The position numbers and the translations under genes are program-made. From positions 54,424 to 118,423 of the forward strand of contig NZ_JAQGKQ010000050.1 of assembly GCF_028290025.1 (NCBI RefSeq): a DNA stretch of 64,000 nucleotides, in the 5' to 3' direction. Every line of letters starts with the position of its first letter. Positions within the stretch are counted from its first letter, which is position 1. Source of the stretch: Cypionkella sp. (GTDB lineage Bacteria; Pseudomonadota; Alphaproteobacteria; Rhodobacterales; Rhodobacteraceae). A model generated the notes under the pieces. That model was not told the origin of the DNA, did no database searches, and was given only the letters and a program-made list of their open reading frames with translations. Below are positions 1-8,965 of this stretch, in pieces.

Positions 1-139
1 CCGAGGAACGGATGGCATGATCGGACAAGACTGTCTGCGCCAGAAACGCCTCAGAATACGCGCGGCCACTGTGCGGCGAGGCAAACACCACTGCGGTATC
101 CTGCCGCTCTGGTCGATGAATACGGAAGTTCTGCGACAC
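1..139 (-). CDS. N-formylglutamate amidohydrolase, N-terminal part (runs off the window)
   Basis: The minus strand from a GTG at 139-137 stays open to the window edge for 46 codons. The peptide contains VVFASPHSGRAYSEAFL, which matches the SPHSG(R)xYP signature near the start of N-formylglutamate amidohydrolases, enzymes that release formate or an acid from N-formyl-amino acids in histidine and related catabolism. The GTG is preceded by AGGAG six bases upstream, which fixes this start over the out-of-frame ATG at 144. Only the N-terminal motif is visible, so the assignment rests on that motif. Confidence 0.6.
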   Translation of the reverse strand, partial: MSQNFRIHRPERQDTAVVFASPHSGRAYSEAFLAQTVLSDHAIRSS

Positions 140-321
140 GCCATGCTCCTGTTACGTTGTGATATAACTGCAAAATATCCTTTGCGGATACCCCCCTTTA
201 CCCCCTTGAACCGCGCTGCGACTCTGTTTATAGCCCAGCCATCCGACGCGGTTCCGCCCGCGTCCTTTTGTTTGGGCTTTATGGCTTCGGCGAATAGATT
301 GGGCGGGAACGTCAGGTTTGT

Positions 322-396
322 GGGCGGTTAGCTCAGCGGTAGAGCACTACGTTGACATCGTAGTGGCCACTGGTTCGATCCCAGTACCGCCCACCA
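322..396 (+). tRNA. tRNA-Val (GAC anticodon)
   Basis: A full cloverleaf can be folded. The acceptor stem GGGCGGT (322-328) pairs with ACCGCCC (386-392), followed by discriminator A and an encoded CCA (394-396). The D arm has GCTCAGCGGTAGAGC. The anticodon stem CTACG/CGTAG (347-351/359-363) holds the loop TTGACAT with anticodon GAC at 354-356. The T arm contains GGTTCGATCC. It lies 97 bases before rpmJ. Confidence 0.95.
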
Positions 397-493
397 TTAC
401 ATGTTCCCTTCGGGGGCATTCGCCGTTCCCGGCAACGGGGGCAACGCTATTAAACTGGCGCGAAGACGCGCCGCGAACAAGGGAGATGCTACG

Positions 494-619
494 ATGAAAG
501 TTGCAAACTCGCTCCGCTCGCTGAAGAATCGTCATCGCGATTGCCAGGTCGTGCGCCGTAAAGGCCGCGTCTATGTGATCAACAAGACGCAAAAGCGCTA
601 CAAGGCTCGCCAAGGTTGA
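494..619 (+). CDS. rpmJ: 50S ribosomal protein L36 (bL36)
   Basis: This 41-residue basic protein begins [14 protein letters not shown] and ends YKARQG, which is the alphaproteobacterial bL36 pattern. It keeps only one cysteine (DCQVVRR), so it is the zinc-free C- form rather than the four-ligand zinc-ribbon form. It binds 23S rRNA in the large subunit. The ATG at 494 is preceded by GGGAG. An in-frame upstream extension to about 401 exists but would run out of the tRNA end and is not needed. The gene stands alone and is followed by a strong terminator. Confidence 0.93.
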   Translation: MKVANSLRSLKNRHRDCQVVRRKGRVYVINKTQKRYKARQG

Positions 620-657
620 TACTTGGCAGGTTTATCGCGCACAGCAGCTTCGAATAG

Positions 658-687
658 GCCGCCGAGAGCAATCTCTGGCGGCTTTTT
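658..687 (+). terminator. Rho-independent terminator after rpmJ
   Basis: GCCGCCGAGA (658-667) pairs with TCTC-T-GGCGGC (673-682) around a GCAA-type tetraloop, followed by five T residues. It lies 38 bases after the rpmJ stop. Confidence 0.85.
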
Positions 688-808
688 CAATGTTGCATGG
701 GGTAGAGCGTGCCTGCGTCGGCCTAATGCCGGTTAAGAATGATTAGATTGTCGTGAGGCGCTGTGCGGCTTAGGCGCAACCAGACCTGCCAATATTGGAA
801 GCCAGCAC

Positions 809-1429
809 ATGCACCCTAACCCCGCCTTTCGTTCGACGCCGTTGCAAGACAACCTCGCCTTCGCCCAGGCGCGGGGGTTTGGGATTTTGTCGGTGAATGG
901 TGCGGATGGGCCTTTGGCGGCGCATGTGCCGTTTTTGATCTCGCCGGATGCTGGGTTTGCCGAGTTGCATCTCGCACGCTCAAATCCGGTAGGGCAGGCG
1001 TGTCTGGAGGGGCCAGTTGCGGCGGTCATTATGGTGTCGGGGCCGGACGCCTATATCTCGCCCGATTGGTATGGCTCGGACGATCAGGTGCCGACATGGA
1101 ATTACATCGCCGTGCATCTGCGTGGCCTGCTGTCGGCTCTGCCCGAGGCCGCGTTGCATCCGCATGTTGATGCGCTGTCAGCCGAGCATGAAAACCGTTT
1201 GCTGCCGAAGACGCCTTGGCAGTCGAGCAAAATGTCGCAAGGTGCGATGCCGCGCATGTTGCGGATGATATTGCCGTTTCGGTTTGAAATTGGCTCGGTT
1301 GAAGGCACTTGGAAGCTGAACCAGAACAAAACACCTGAGGTGCGTCGCGGTGCTGTGGATCATCTGGCGCAGCAGAGTGACGCGGGATCGCAGGCTATTG
1401 CCGCGCTGATGCGGCGGGATTTGGAATAG
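809..1429 (+). CDS. FMN-binding negative transcriptional regulator family protein (PaiB-like)
   Basis: The 206-residue protein begins MHPNPAFR and carries the PaiB/FMN-binding split-barrel pattern: LAAHVPFLI, HLARSNP, and ISPDWYG...VPTWNYIAVHLRG, then an FEIGSVEGTWKLNQNK segment. PaiB-type proteins bind flavin; in Bacillus PaiB affects sporulation and protease genes, but in proteobacteria most members have no assigned role and may be flavin-dependent enzymes rather than DNA-binding regulators. It appears monocistronic, with a glutathione transferase gene 140 bases downstream on the same strand. Confidence 0.8.
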   Translation: MHPNPAFRSTPLQDNLAFAQARGFGILSVNGADGPLAAHVPFLISPDAGFAELHLARSNPVGQACLEGPVAAVIMVSGPDAYISPDWYGSDDQVPTWNYIAVHLRGLLSALPEAALHPHVDALSAEHENRLLPKTPWQSSKMSQGAMPRMLRMILPFRFEIGSVEGTWKLNQNKTPEVRRGAVDHLAQQSDAGSQAIAALMRRDLE

Positions 1430-1570
1430 CGCGAGTGGTTGCTGCGCCAGTTGAGCGCCTTGGTGAATTGATCGAATGCACGAGGCTAGCAACTGACAAG
1501 TGTTGTCATGCGAGGGGCAGCGCGGCTTAACTGCCGCAACCTCGAATCACGGCTTTGCATCGGAGAAATC

Positions 1571-2179
1571 ATGCGGCTTTATACATCCCCCGCCACGCCC
1601 TTTGGCCGCAAGGTCATGGTGCTGATCATGGAATTGGGCCTGAAAGATCGGGTTGAAGTGGTCAATGTCATGGGCACACCGCTTGCACCGGGGTCGCTGC
1701 CAGTCGATCAGAATCCGCTCGGAAAGATCCCGGCGCTGCAAACCGATGATGGGGCGATCTATGACAGCCGGGTGATTTGCCGCTATCTCAACGATCTGGC
1801 GGAAGCTGAGATTTACCCAACCGGGCCAGCGATTTGGCCGTGTTTGGTGCGTGAGGCGACGGTGGACGGCGTCCTCGAGGCCGCGCTGGCGATGGCTTAC
1901 GAGGTGAGGTTGCGCCCGGTGGATAAGCAGTTCCCCGAATGGATCGAAGCGCAATGGGCGAAGGCCGCGAGGGCACTGGATGTGATTGAGGCTCAATGGG
2001 GGGAGGTGCTGAACGGCCCGCTAGAGATGCCAACGATCGGGCTGGCTTGCGCGCTGGGCTATCTCGACTTCCGGCACGACGCACGAAATTGGCGGCAGGG
2101 GCGGCCCAAATTGGCGGCGTGGGAGGCGGAATTTGCCAAGCGTCCGGCGATGTTGGCGACTCGGCCGGTGGCAGTTTGA
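1571..2179 (+). CDS. Glutathione S-transferase family protein
   Basis: The chosen start at 1571 gives 202 residues beginning MRLYTSPATPFGRKVMVLIME, the usual thioredoxin-like N-terminal domain, with the cis-Pro loop in LGKIPALQTDDG and the glutathione-contact DSRVICRYL. A helical C-terminal domain follows with DFRHDARNW. CGGAGA sits five bases before this ATG. The open frame extends upstream to 1508, but the extension lacks family similarity. Substrate is unknown; members conjugate or reduce electrophiles with glutathione in the cytoplasm. Confidence 0.85.
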   Translation: MRLYTSPATPFGRKVMVLIMELGLKDRVEVVNVMGTPLAPGSLPVDQNPLGKIPALQTDDGAIYDSRVICRYLNDLAEAEIYPTGPAIWPCLVREATVDGVLEAALAMAYEVRLRPVDKQFPEWIEAQWAKAARALDVIEAQWGEVLNGPLEMPTIGLACALGYLDFRHDARNWRQGRPKLAAWEAEFAKRPAMLATRPVAV

Positions 2180-2380
2180 CGGCGTAAATCCCGACAGAAA
2201 TGCTTTAATTTCTGCAACGTTGCGGTGGTTGGGATTTTTTTTCCGTAGCTTCAAGGTCGCACATCAGGAAAAGCTGATTTACGCCGCCCCTGCGCGCCTT
2301 TGTCCGCTGGACGTCCCAGCTTTCTGTGGCTAAACCCGGGCCTGTAAGGCTTCGGGAAACCGGGGCCGCATAGATATATG

Positions 2381-2399
2381 GGCCGCACGCCATGCGGCC
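2381..2399 (+). promoter_or_regulatory. Hairpin in the petA leader
   Basis: GGCCGCA (2381-2387) pairs with TGCGGCC (2393-2399) around a five-base loop, six bases before the AGGGAG ribosome-binding site of petA. A second imperfect GC-rich stem lies just upstream at about 2334-2366. They may shape translation or stability of the pet mRNA. No T tract follows, so a terminator is unlikely. Confidence 0.35.
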
Positions 2400-2418
2400 T
2401 TTGAAGGGAGAAGTTCTC

Positions 2419-2979
2419 GTGTCCCACGCAGACGATCACGCAGGCACCCGCAGGGATTTCCTGTATTACGCAACCGCCGGGGCGGGCGTTGTGGCAACTG
2501 GCGCAGCGGTTTGGCCGCTGATTAACCAGATGAACCCCTCGGCAGATACCCGGGCTTTGGCCTCGATCATGGTCGATATCTCGGGCGTCGAAGTTGGCAC
2601 CCAGATCACGGTAAAGTGGCGCGGCAAACCAGTGTTCATCCGCCGCCGCACCCCGGAAGACATCGAAAAAGGCCGCGCGGTGGCACTGACCGATCTGGTC
2701 GATACCAATGCCGAGAACGCCAACCTTGACGCCTCGACCACCGCGGAAGACAAAAACCGCACGTTGGATGAAGCCGGTGAGTGGCTGGTGATGATGGGCG
2801 TTTGCACCCATTTGGGCTGTGTGCCTCTGGGAGACGCGGGCGATTTTGGCGGCTGGTTCTGCCCGTGCCACGGCTCGCACTACGATATGGCTGGACGTAT
2901 TCGCAAAGGACCGGCGCCACGTAACTTGCCGGTACCGGTGGCGAAATTCGAAACCGAAACCACGATCAAGCTGGGATAA
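2419..2979 (+). CDS. petA: Ubiquinol-cytochrome c reductase, Rieske iron-sulfur subunit
   Basis: This 186-residue subunit passes electrons from ubiquinol to cytochrome c1 in the bc1 complex. The GTG start at 2419 (AGGGAG seven bases upstream) gives the Rhodobacter-like N-terminus [16 protein letters not shown], a twin-arginine-type signal followed by one membrane anchor (about residues 16-35). The cluster ligands are in C129-T-H-L-G-C134 and C148-P-C-H-G-S-H. The ATG at 2392 would put the start ahead of the ribosome-binding site and is rejected. It is the first gene of petABC, with 11 bases to petB. Confidence 0.95.
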   Translation: MSHADDHAGTRRDFLYYATAGAGVVATGAAVWPLINQMNPSADTRALASIMVDISGVEVGTQITVKWRGKPVFIRRRTPEDIEKGRAVALTDLVDTNAENANLDASTTAEDKNRTLDEAGEWLVMMGVCTHLGCVPLGDAGDFGGWFCPCHGSHYDMAGRIRKGPAPRNLPVPVAKFETETTIKLG

Positions 2980-2990
2980 GGGACAAAAAC

Positions 2991-4304
2991 ATGGCCGGAA
3001 TTCCGCACGACCACTACGAACCAAAGCCGGGCTTTCAGACCTGGCTGCACAAGCGTCTGCCGATCGTGGCGATTGGCTATGATGTGTTGATGCTCCCGAC
3101 GCCGAAAAACCTCAACTGGATGTGGATTTGGGGCATCGTGCTTGCTTTCTGTCTGGGCTTGCAGATTGTCACCGGCATTGTGCTCGCAATGCACTACACG
3201 CCGCATGTCGATCTGGCTTTCCGCTCGGTTGAGCACATTATGCGCGATGTGAACGGCGGCTATATGCTGCGCTACATTCATGCCAACGGTGCGTCGCTGT
3301 TCTTTTTTGCAGTTTACCTCCACATCTTCCGCGGCCTTTACTACGGCAGCTACAAAGCTCCACGTGAGGTGACGTGGATCATCGGGATGTTGATCTACCT
3401 CGCGATGATGGCGACTGGTTTTATGGGCTACGTTTTGCCTTGGGGCCAGATGTCGTTCTGGGGTGCTACGGTAATCACCGGCTTGTTCGGTGCTATCCCC
3501 GGCATCGGCCCAACCATCCAATAATGGCTGCTGGGCGGCCCTTCGGTGGATAACGCCACGTTGAACCGCTTCTTCAGCTTGCATTATCTGCTGCCCTTCG
3601 TGATCGCGGCATTGGTGGCGTTGCACATCTGGTCGTTCCACAACACCGGCAACAACAACCCGACGGGAGTTGAAGTCCGTCGCGGCTCGAAAGAAGAAGC
3701 TGAAAAAGATACCGTGCCGTTCTGGCCTTATTACGTGATCAAAGATTTGTTTGCGCTGGGCGTCGTGCTGGTGATCTTCTTCGCAGTCGTCAGCTTTATG
3801 CCAAACTACCTTGGCGACCCCGTCAACTACGTTCAAGCCAACCCGCTTTCGACCCCGGCGCATATCGTGCCTGAATGGTATTTCTTGCCGTTCTACGCGA
3901 TCCTGCGCGCCTTCACCGCCGATGTTTGGCTGGTGCAACTGGTTGAGTTCGTTACCTTCGGCATCGTTGACGCCAAATTCTTCGGCGTCGTAGCGATGTT
4001 CGGCGCGATTGCCGTGCTGGCTATGGTGCCGTGGCTGGATACGTCGTCGGTGCGTTCGGGCAAATACCGCCCGAAGTTCAAGGCGTGGTTCGGGTTGCTG
4101 GTGATAGACTTCGTGGTGCTGATGTGGGCGGGCGCGCAGGTGCCAAACGAACTGATCGCTTGGATCTCACTGATCGCCTCGGCCTACTGGTTTGCCTACT
4201 TCCTCGTGATTTTGCCGCTGTTGGGGGTGCTTGAAAAACCCCTGCCACAACCGGCAACGATCGAAGATGACTTCAAGTCGCACTACGCCAATCCGGCTGA
4301 GTGA
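2991..4304 (+). pseudogene. petB: Cytochrome b of the bc1 complex, interrupted by an in-frame TAA at codon 178
   Basis: The frame 2991-4304 encodes a full-length cytochrome b of 437 codons, but codon 178 (3522-3524) is TAA. Before it come helices A-C with heme ligands H97 and H111; after it [10 protein letters not shown], helix D with H198 and H212, and the PEWY motif at 294-297. All ligands fall at their usual Rhodobacter numbers, so only this one codon is abnormal; relatives have Thr or Ala there. A one-base change from GAA, CAA, AAA or TCA would give it. The break falls between helices C and D, unlike the natural b6/subunit IV split after D. A GTG at 3546 is in frame but has no clear ribosome-binding site. 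It is either a real nonsense mutation or a sequence error. Confidence 0.85.
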
Positions 4305-4323
4305 GAGAAAGGAACTGACTGAG

Positions 4324-5139
4324 ATGTTTCGAAAAATCACAATCAGCGCTGTCTCTGCATTGGCTTTGACGACTGGGGCTCTGACGACTGGCGCTTTGAT
4401 GACGGGTGCTGCCTTCGCCGCTGAAGGTGGCCATGTTGAAGACGTGGCATTCAGCTTTGAAGGCCCGTTTGGCAGCTTCGATGAGCACCAGCTACAACGT
4501 GGGCTTCAGGTGTTTACCGAGGTTTGCTCTGCCTGCCATGGTCTGAATTTCGTGCCGATCCGCACGCTGTCGGATGAGGGTGGCCCGCATCTGCCAGAAG
4601 ACCAAGTGCGCGCCTATGCGGCGGCCTTCACGGTGACCGATAAGGAAACTGGTGAAGATCGTCCCGGCCTGCCAGTTGACCTTTTCCCGGCCAACACCGG
4701 CGCAGGAGCACCCGATCTTTCGCTGATGGCGAAAGCGCGGGCGGGTTTCCACGGCCCTTATGGCTTGGGTATGAACCAGCTGTTCAAAGGGATGGGCGGG
4801 CCGGAATACATCGTCGCAATTTTGCACGGTTATACCGGCGAAACCAAAGAGGAAGCGGGCACGACATTTTACGAAAACCACGCGTTCTCAACCGGTTGGA
4901 TTGCAATGCCGCCGCCGATGGAAGACGGTCAGGTCACCTTCGCTGATGGTGCGCCAAATGACGTGAAGCACATGGCTGAAGATGTTGCGGCATTCTTGAT
5001 GTGGACGGCTGAGCCAAAGTTGAACGCCCGTAAGGACACTGGCTTTAAGGCTGTGCTGTTTTTGATCGTGCTGACTTCGCTGTTGTATCTGACTAACAAG
5101 CGGCTGTGGTCGGGCGTCAAAGGCAAGAAAGCGCACTGA
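4324..5139 (+). CDS. petC: Cytochrome c1 of the bc1 complex
   Basis: The 271-residue precursor has a signal peptide ending AAFA, the heme-attachment motif C68-S-A-C-H72, the MAKARAG and PPPM segments typical of c1 (the Met being the likely sixth ligand), and a C-terminal anchor around [16 protein letters not shown]. It accepts electrons from the Rieske protein and reduces soluble cytochrome c. The start at 4324 follows GAGAAAGGA; the longer frame from 4231 overlaps petB and is not used. The signal peptide contains a short internal repeat ([14 protein letters not shown]), also visible as near-tandem 15-base repeats in the DNA. Confidence 0.95.
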   Translation: MFRKITISAVSALALTTGALTTGALMTGAAFAAEGGHVEDVAFSFEGPFGSFDEHQLQRGLQVFTEVCSACHGLNFVPIRTLSDEGGPHLPEDQVRAYAAAFTVTDKETGEDRPGLPVDLFPANTGAGAPDLSLMAKARAGFHGPYGLGMNQLFKGMGGPEYIVAILHGYTGETKEEAGTTFYENHAFSTGWIAMPPPMEDGQVTFADGAPNDVKHMAEDVAAFLMWTAEPKLNARKDTGFKAVLFLIVLTSLLYLTNKRLWSGVKGKKAH

Positions 5140-5170
5140 TTTCCGCGCCGGCTTTTGGAAAACACGCGTA

Positions 5171-5200
5171 AAAGAAACCCCGCCTCGCGCGGGGTTTTTT
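5171..5200 (+). terminator. Bidirectional terminator between petC and thiQ
   Basis: AAACCCCGC (5175-5183) pairs with GCGGGGTTT (5189-5197), followed by a T run and preceded by an A run. It can end petABC on the plus strand and thiBPQ on the minus strand, which converge here with 66 bases between the stop codons. Confidence 0.88.
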
Positions 5201-5205
5201 CATGG

Positions 5206-5898
5206 CTAACCAAGGTAGTCGTGCAGAGCGGGCGGCGGGTCGGCAAACAACTCTGCCGTAGCCACCGGGGCTTGCGCCACCCCGTCCGCGACCAGCACCG
5301 TTTTATCCGCGAAGTGCTTGGCATCGTTCGGGTCATGCGTGACCATAAGCACCGCTGCCCCGGTGGCAGTCGCCACTTCATCCAGCAGTTCTAGCATTTC
5401 CGCTTTTAGCGCCGGACCAAGCGCCGCGAAGGGTTCATCCAATAGCAGCACAGGTCGCGCCCGGAGCAGTGCCCGCGCCAATGCCGCCCTGCCCTGCTGA
5501 CCGCCCGAAAGCTGCCCCGGTTTGCGCGCCTGCATTCCGGCAAGGCCAACACGTAGCAAGGCCGTCTCTATTTGTGTCGTCTGAGCTTGGGTCAGTCGCA
5601 ACGTCGGTGACAGGCCGAGTCCAAGATTTTGCGCCAGTGTTAGGTGCGGGAACAGGTTTTGATCCTGAAACAGAATAGTCAAAGGCCGATCTCCCGGCGC
5701 AACTTCGGCCAAATCAGCGCCCTGCCACAGGATGCTGCCCGCTGCGGGGGCAAAAAACCCTGCCAGCGCCATCAGCAATGTTGACTTGCCCGCACCGGAT
5801 GGCCCGATCAGAGCCACCCGCTCGCCCGCTTGCACTTTCCAGTCGGCGGTCAGGCGAAACTCATCTTGTGTCAGAACCAGATTTTCAAGCGTCAGCAT
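5206..5898 (-). CDS. thiQ: Thiamine ABC transporter, ATP-binding protein
   Basis: The 230-residue ATPase has Walker A GPSGAGKST near residue 34, a Q-loop, the signature LSGGQQGR, Walker B VLLLDEP and the switch His in MVTHD. It is short, as ThiQ proteins are. It would power uptake of thiamine and its phosphates through ThiP. The start at 5898 (MLTLENL) matches ThiQ proteins and overlaps the thiP end by 14 bases; an ATG at 5919 only adds seven residues. It is last in the thiBPQ operon. Confidence 0.88.
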   Translation of the reverse strand: MLTLENLVLTQDEFRLTADWKVQAGERVALIGPSGAGKSTLLMALAGFFAPAAGSILWQGADLAEVAPGDRPLTILFQDQNLFPHLTLAQNLGLGLSPTLRLTQAQTTQIETALLRVGLAGMQARKPGQLSGGQQGRAALARALLRARPVLLLDEPFAALGPALKAEMLELLDEVATATGAAVLMVTHDPNDAKHFADKTVLVADGVAQAPVATAELFADPPPALHDYLG

Positions 5899-7429
5899 AG
5901 TGGCTTCCCAGTCGGTCAAAGGCCCAGAACAACACGAAGCTAAGCGCCACGAGTATCAGCGCGGCGGCAGCAGCTTGCTGCAACCGATACGCCCCGATCA
6001 AATGCTGCACGAACAGCGGCAAGGTCGCGCCGCCATCGCCTGCAAACAGCGCAATCACCCCAAGATCGCCCATCGACAGTGCCGCAGCTAAGCCCGCGCC
6101 GTAACCCAACGGACGCGCCAGCCGTGGCAAGGTGACGAACCGCAGTATGGTTCGACGTGGCAAGCCAAGGGATTCGGTGAGGCGACCGTAATCGGCCTGC
6201 AACTGCCGCGCCTCGGGCAGCAGCAGGCGGAACAGGTAGGGGAGCGTTAGCGTGGCGTTAACGAGAATTGTTATGGCAAGCGCCAGATTTTCGGGGGCGA
6301 TAAACGGGCGCACCAGAAGGAAAAGACCGGTTCCAAGCACCAATGAACTCGCCGCAAGCGGTAGCATCGCGGCCAATTCTATCATCCGGCTTTTGCTATG
6401 CGCCGCGCCATTGGCCAAAATTAGCGCAGCACTGGTCGCCAGCACCGCCGACACTATTGCGACCGATACCGAGCGTAACGCTGCAGGCCAAAGCCCGTTC
6501 GGCAGGGTTGTGAGACCGGGCAAACCCTTGATAACTACCGCCAGCAAAGGCGCAAACAGGAACACCGCGGCGACAATGACGGCGATAATATCCAAAGCCC
6601 GCCGCCAGCCATTTGGTGCGCTGATCTGCAAATGCCTGCTTAGCCCCGCGCCAAAGCCTTGCGGTAAAGTCAGTCGCGCCGCAGCCAAAGTGATCGCAGC
6701 ACACAGCGCAAACTGCACCGCCGCGAGCAGTGCCGCGCGACCCAGATCGAACTCAAACCGCAACGATTGGTAGATCGCAAGCTCTAGCGTGCTGGCCTTC
6801 GGACCACCGCCCAGCATCAAAGCGATGGCGAAACTCGCGAGGCAAATGAGAAGGATCACCGCGAAAATCCCCGGCAGTCGGGCGCGCAACATCGGCGCTT
6901 CGAGATGGCGAAACTGTGCGCTCGGCGGCAGGCCCAGCGATTGCGCCAGCCGGAACCGCTCCGCGGGGATCGCCTGCCAGCCGTGTAGCAGCATTCGCGT
7001 CGCCAGCGGCAGGTTGAAGAAAACATTCGCGAGCACAATGCCGTGGAGGCCAAAGATTGAAACCTCGGGTAGCCCAAACCATGCCAGCCCGGTATTGATC
7101 GGCCCGCCCCGGCCAAACACCGTCAGCAAGCCCATCACCGCCACCACGACAGGGAGCACAAACGGCGCGGCGAGCAGGCTGATCAGCGCACCGCGCAAAG
7201 GGAAGCGACGACGGAACAGCGCCCGCGCCACCGGGATCGCCAACAGGCTGGACACTGCCGCAGAGAGGCTGGCTTGCAGCAAGGTAAAGCGCAGGGCTTG
7301 CAGATCGGCGGGGGCCAAAGCGAAGCTGTCCGCGCGTGCGGCTACCATCGCAGCACTGCCTAAAACCAGCGCGGCGATGGCTATGCTCAGCCCGAGGGCT
7401 GGCGTTACTTTGACAGCGCTGCTTGCCAT
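5885..7429 (-). CDS. thiP: Thiamine ABC transporter, permease
   Basis: This 514-residue, roughly 12-helix inner-membrane protein is a fused two-domain permease, as in ThiP. Each half shows the EAA-type loop: one in SLGLPPSAQFRHLEAPMLRA and one in SLGLPRRTILRFVTLPRL. The start codon lies inside the last 25 bases of thiB, indicating translational coupling. The TPP riboswitch upstream of thiB supports thiamine as the substrate over iron or other ligands used by related fused permeases. Confidence 0.9.
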   Translation of the reverse strand: MASSAVKVTPALGLSIAIAALVLGSAAMVAARADSFALAPADLQALRFTLLQASLSAAVSSLLAIPVARALFRRRFPLRGALISLLAAPFVLPVVVAVMGLLTVFGRGGPINTGLAWFGLPEVSIFGLHGIVLANVFFNLPLATRMLLHGWQAIPAERFRLAQSLGLPPSAQFRHLEAPMLRARLPGIFAVILLICLASFAIALMLGGGPKASTLELAIYQSLRFEFDLGRAALLAAVQFALCAAITLAAARLTLPQGFGAGLSRHLQISAPNGWRRALDIIAVIVAAVFLFAPLLAVVIKGLPGLTTLPNGLWPAALRSVSVAIVSAVLATSAALILANGAAHSKSRMIELAAMLPLAASSLVLGTGLFLLVRPFIAPENLALAITILVNATLTLPYLFRLLLPEARQLQADYGRLTESLGLPRRTILRFVTLPRLARPLGYGAGLAAALSMGDLGVIALFAGDGGATLPLFVQHLIGAYRLQQAAAAALILVALSFVLFWAFDRLGSHYADA

Positions 7430-8388
7430 TCCGCAATCGCAGGTGCTCGGGCGGCTTCGGCATCGGCAGCCGTCATAAGCAGCGATTTCGCCGGTTGAAT
7501 GAGGGTTTCAAACCCCTTCGGCAAACCTTCCGCCGGGGTCTTCGCCGGATACATCCAGTTTGTCGTGATCAGCGTCGATTGCGCGGCATCCGCTGTGAGG
7601 TACGCGAGGAACGCATCCGCCAGCGCGGGTTGCTTTGAAGTCGCCAGCTTGCCCGCCACTTCGACCTGCATGTAATGACCCTCGGTGAAGCTCGCCGCGG
7701 CCTTGGTGTCATCACTTTCGGCGATGAGATGGTAGGCGGGCGAGGTGGTGTAGGACAGCACCATATCGGCCTGCCCCTCGGTGAACATGCCGTAAGCTTC
7801 CGACCAGCCGGGGGTGACGGTGATGATGTTATCCGCGAGATCGGCCCAGATTTGCGGGGCTTTGTCGCCGTAAGCGGCCTTCACCCACAAAACCAGCCCG
7901 AGTCCGGGGGTGGAGGAGCGCGGGTCTTCGATCACGACTTTCAGGTTGGAAGCCGCCAGTTCCTCGAATGAGGTCGGCGGTGTGGTGACTTTGGTTTTAT
8001 CGTAGACGAAGGCGAAGTAGCCCCAGTCGAAGGGGATGAAGTTCGGGTCTTCGAACGGCACCGGCAGGGTGTTGGCCTGGGCGGTTACGGGGGCGAACAG
8101 GCCGGTTGCGGTGGCGTCGGCGGTGAGGTTGGTGTCGAGGCCGACGACGAGATCGGCTTTACTGTCGGCACCCTCTAGTTTGACGCGGGCTAAAAGAGCC
8201 GCGCCGTCGCCTGCGGTGATGAATTTCACGTCGCAGCCGCAGGTGGCCTCGAAACCCTTCTCGATTGCGGGGCCGGGGCCCCACTCGGAGGTGAAGCTGT
8301 CGTAGGTCAGCACGGTTAAAACGGGCGTGTCAGCCAGTGCGGGCGAGGCGAAAATAGCGAGGCCCGCAGCGAGGAGTTTGGTGGTCAT
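7405..8388 (-). CDS. thiB: Thiamine ABC transporter, periplasmic substrate-binding protein
   Basis: The 327-residue protein starts with the signal peptide MTTKLLAAGLAIFASPALA, then DTPVLTVLTYDSFTSEWGPG, characteristic of ThiB. Later segments IPFDWGYFAFVYD and LSYTTSPAYH also fit the family. The ATG at 8388 has GGAGAGAAAG just upstream; a TTG at 8400 is less likely. It is the first gene of thiBPQ and sits 52 bases below a TPP riboswitch. Confidence 0.92.
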   Translation of the reverse strand: MTTKLLAAGLAIFASPALADTPVLTVLTYDSFTSEWGPGPAIEKGFEATCGCDVKFITAGDGAALLARVKLEGADSKADLVVGLDTNLTADATATGLFAPVTAQANTLPVPFEDPNFIPFDWGYFAFVYDKTKVTTPPTSFEELAASNLKVVIEDPRSSTPGLGLVLWVKAAYGDKAPQIWADLADNIITVTPGWSEAYGMFTEGQADMVLSYTTSPAYHLIAESDDTKAAASFTEGHYMQVEVAGKLATSKQPALADAFLAYLTADAAQSTLITTNWMYPAKTPAEGLPKGFETLIQPAKSLLMTAADAEAARAPAIAEWQAALSK

Positions 8389-8440
8389 CTTTCTCTCCAA
8401 CGTTGCGACGGAAACGGTCGGGGATGGAGAAATCCATGCA

Positions 8441-8541
8441 CCTTCCCTCCGCCGGTATGATCCGGTTCAGGTTCGACGGGTTCGCTTTCGCATCTCAGCC
8501 TTCGGCTCGTTTTTGGTGAAACGACCGACGGCTCCCCGAGG
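8441..8541 (-). promoter_or_regulatory. TPP riboswitch (THI element) controlling thiBPQ
   Basis: Read on the minus strand, the region has the conserved blocks in order: GGGGAGCC, then GCTGAGATGCG, then ACCC, then GAACCTG, then ATCCGGATCATACCGGCG-like sequence (AACCGGATCATACCGGCGG) and AGGGAAGG. These are the sensor-helix elements of THI boxes, which bind thiamine pyrophosphate and switch off expression. Given the short distance to thiB, control of translation start is more likely than a distant terminator. Confidence 0.95.
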
Positions 8542-8922
8542 TATGGCGAAGCATACGGAAATGGATTGTAGGCGCAAGGGGGAGTTTGATTTTTGGGTGT
8601 GTCCACGTGTGGCGGGACTTTGGTTTTAATGATTTCAATGGGTTAAGAGGGGGTGGTTAATAATTTTTTAAGGTTTGCCGCAGATTGAGGGCGCTTGCCT
8701 TGCGTTGTGTGCGCGACCCTTTACGGCTTGCGAAACCTCCGGCGCGGTTAACCTTGGCTTAACTTTCGGATGCGAGAACGAGTTAAGCAAGTTGGATCAT
8801 ATGCCGATATGGTCGGCCGGATTTACAGTTTGTCTTACGGTCACAATCTTAATGTTCTGCGCGGGTTGATTAGTAGGGCAGCACTTAGCCAAGCCGAAGT
8901 CTGCGTTTGCGGTCCTTGTTGA
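8542..8922. other. Intergenic region between the riboswitch and the 309-aa gene
   Basis: No convincing gene was found. The region should hold the divergent promoters of thiBPQ and of the gene at 8966. It is AT-richer around 8630-8670, with a run GGTTAATAATTTTTTAAGG. A 64-codon open frame at 8675-8869 has no family features and no ribosome-binding site. Confidence 0.5.
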
Positions 8923-8939
8923 ATGCCGTCTGACGGCAT
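8923..8939. promoter_or_regulatory. Perfect 17-bp palindrome upstream of the 309-aa gene
   Basis: ATGCCGTC (8923-8930), one T, then GACGGCAT (8932-8939) form a perfect inverted repeat ending 26 bases before the start codon at 8966. In this position it could be a repressor operator or an mRNA hairpin close to the ribosome-binding site (ACAGGATAAT). No T tract follows, so it is not an obvious terminator. Confidence 0.5.
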
Positions 8940-8965
8940 ATCATTAAACGAAACAGGATAATAAA

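Noticed and set aside
301..330. GGAAC followed by GGTTA, resembling an EcfG promoter before the tRNA
   Set aside because: Spacing and the -10 do not match, and the -10 falls inside the tRNA acceptor stem.
17..331. Plus-strand open frame of 104 codons at the left edge
   Set aside because: It runs antisense to the N-formylglutamate amidohydrolase start and into the tRNA gene, and has no family features or ribosome-binding site.
3524..3553. Restart of translation at the petB stop (TAATG)
   Set aside because: The ATG overlapping the TAA is in another frame and stops after nine codons, so it cannot restore cytochrome b.
2880..3938. 352-codon minus-strand frame opposite petB
   Set aside because: It is a shadow of the conserved petB frame; the plus-strand codons carry all cytochrome b ligands.
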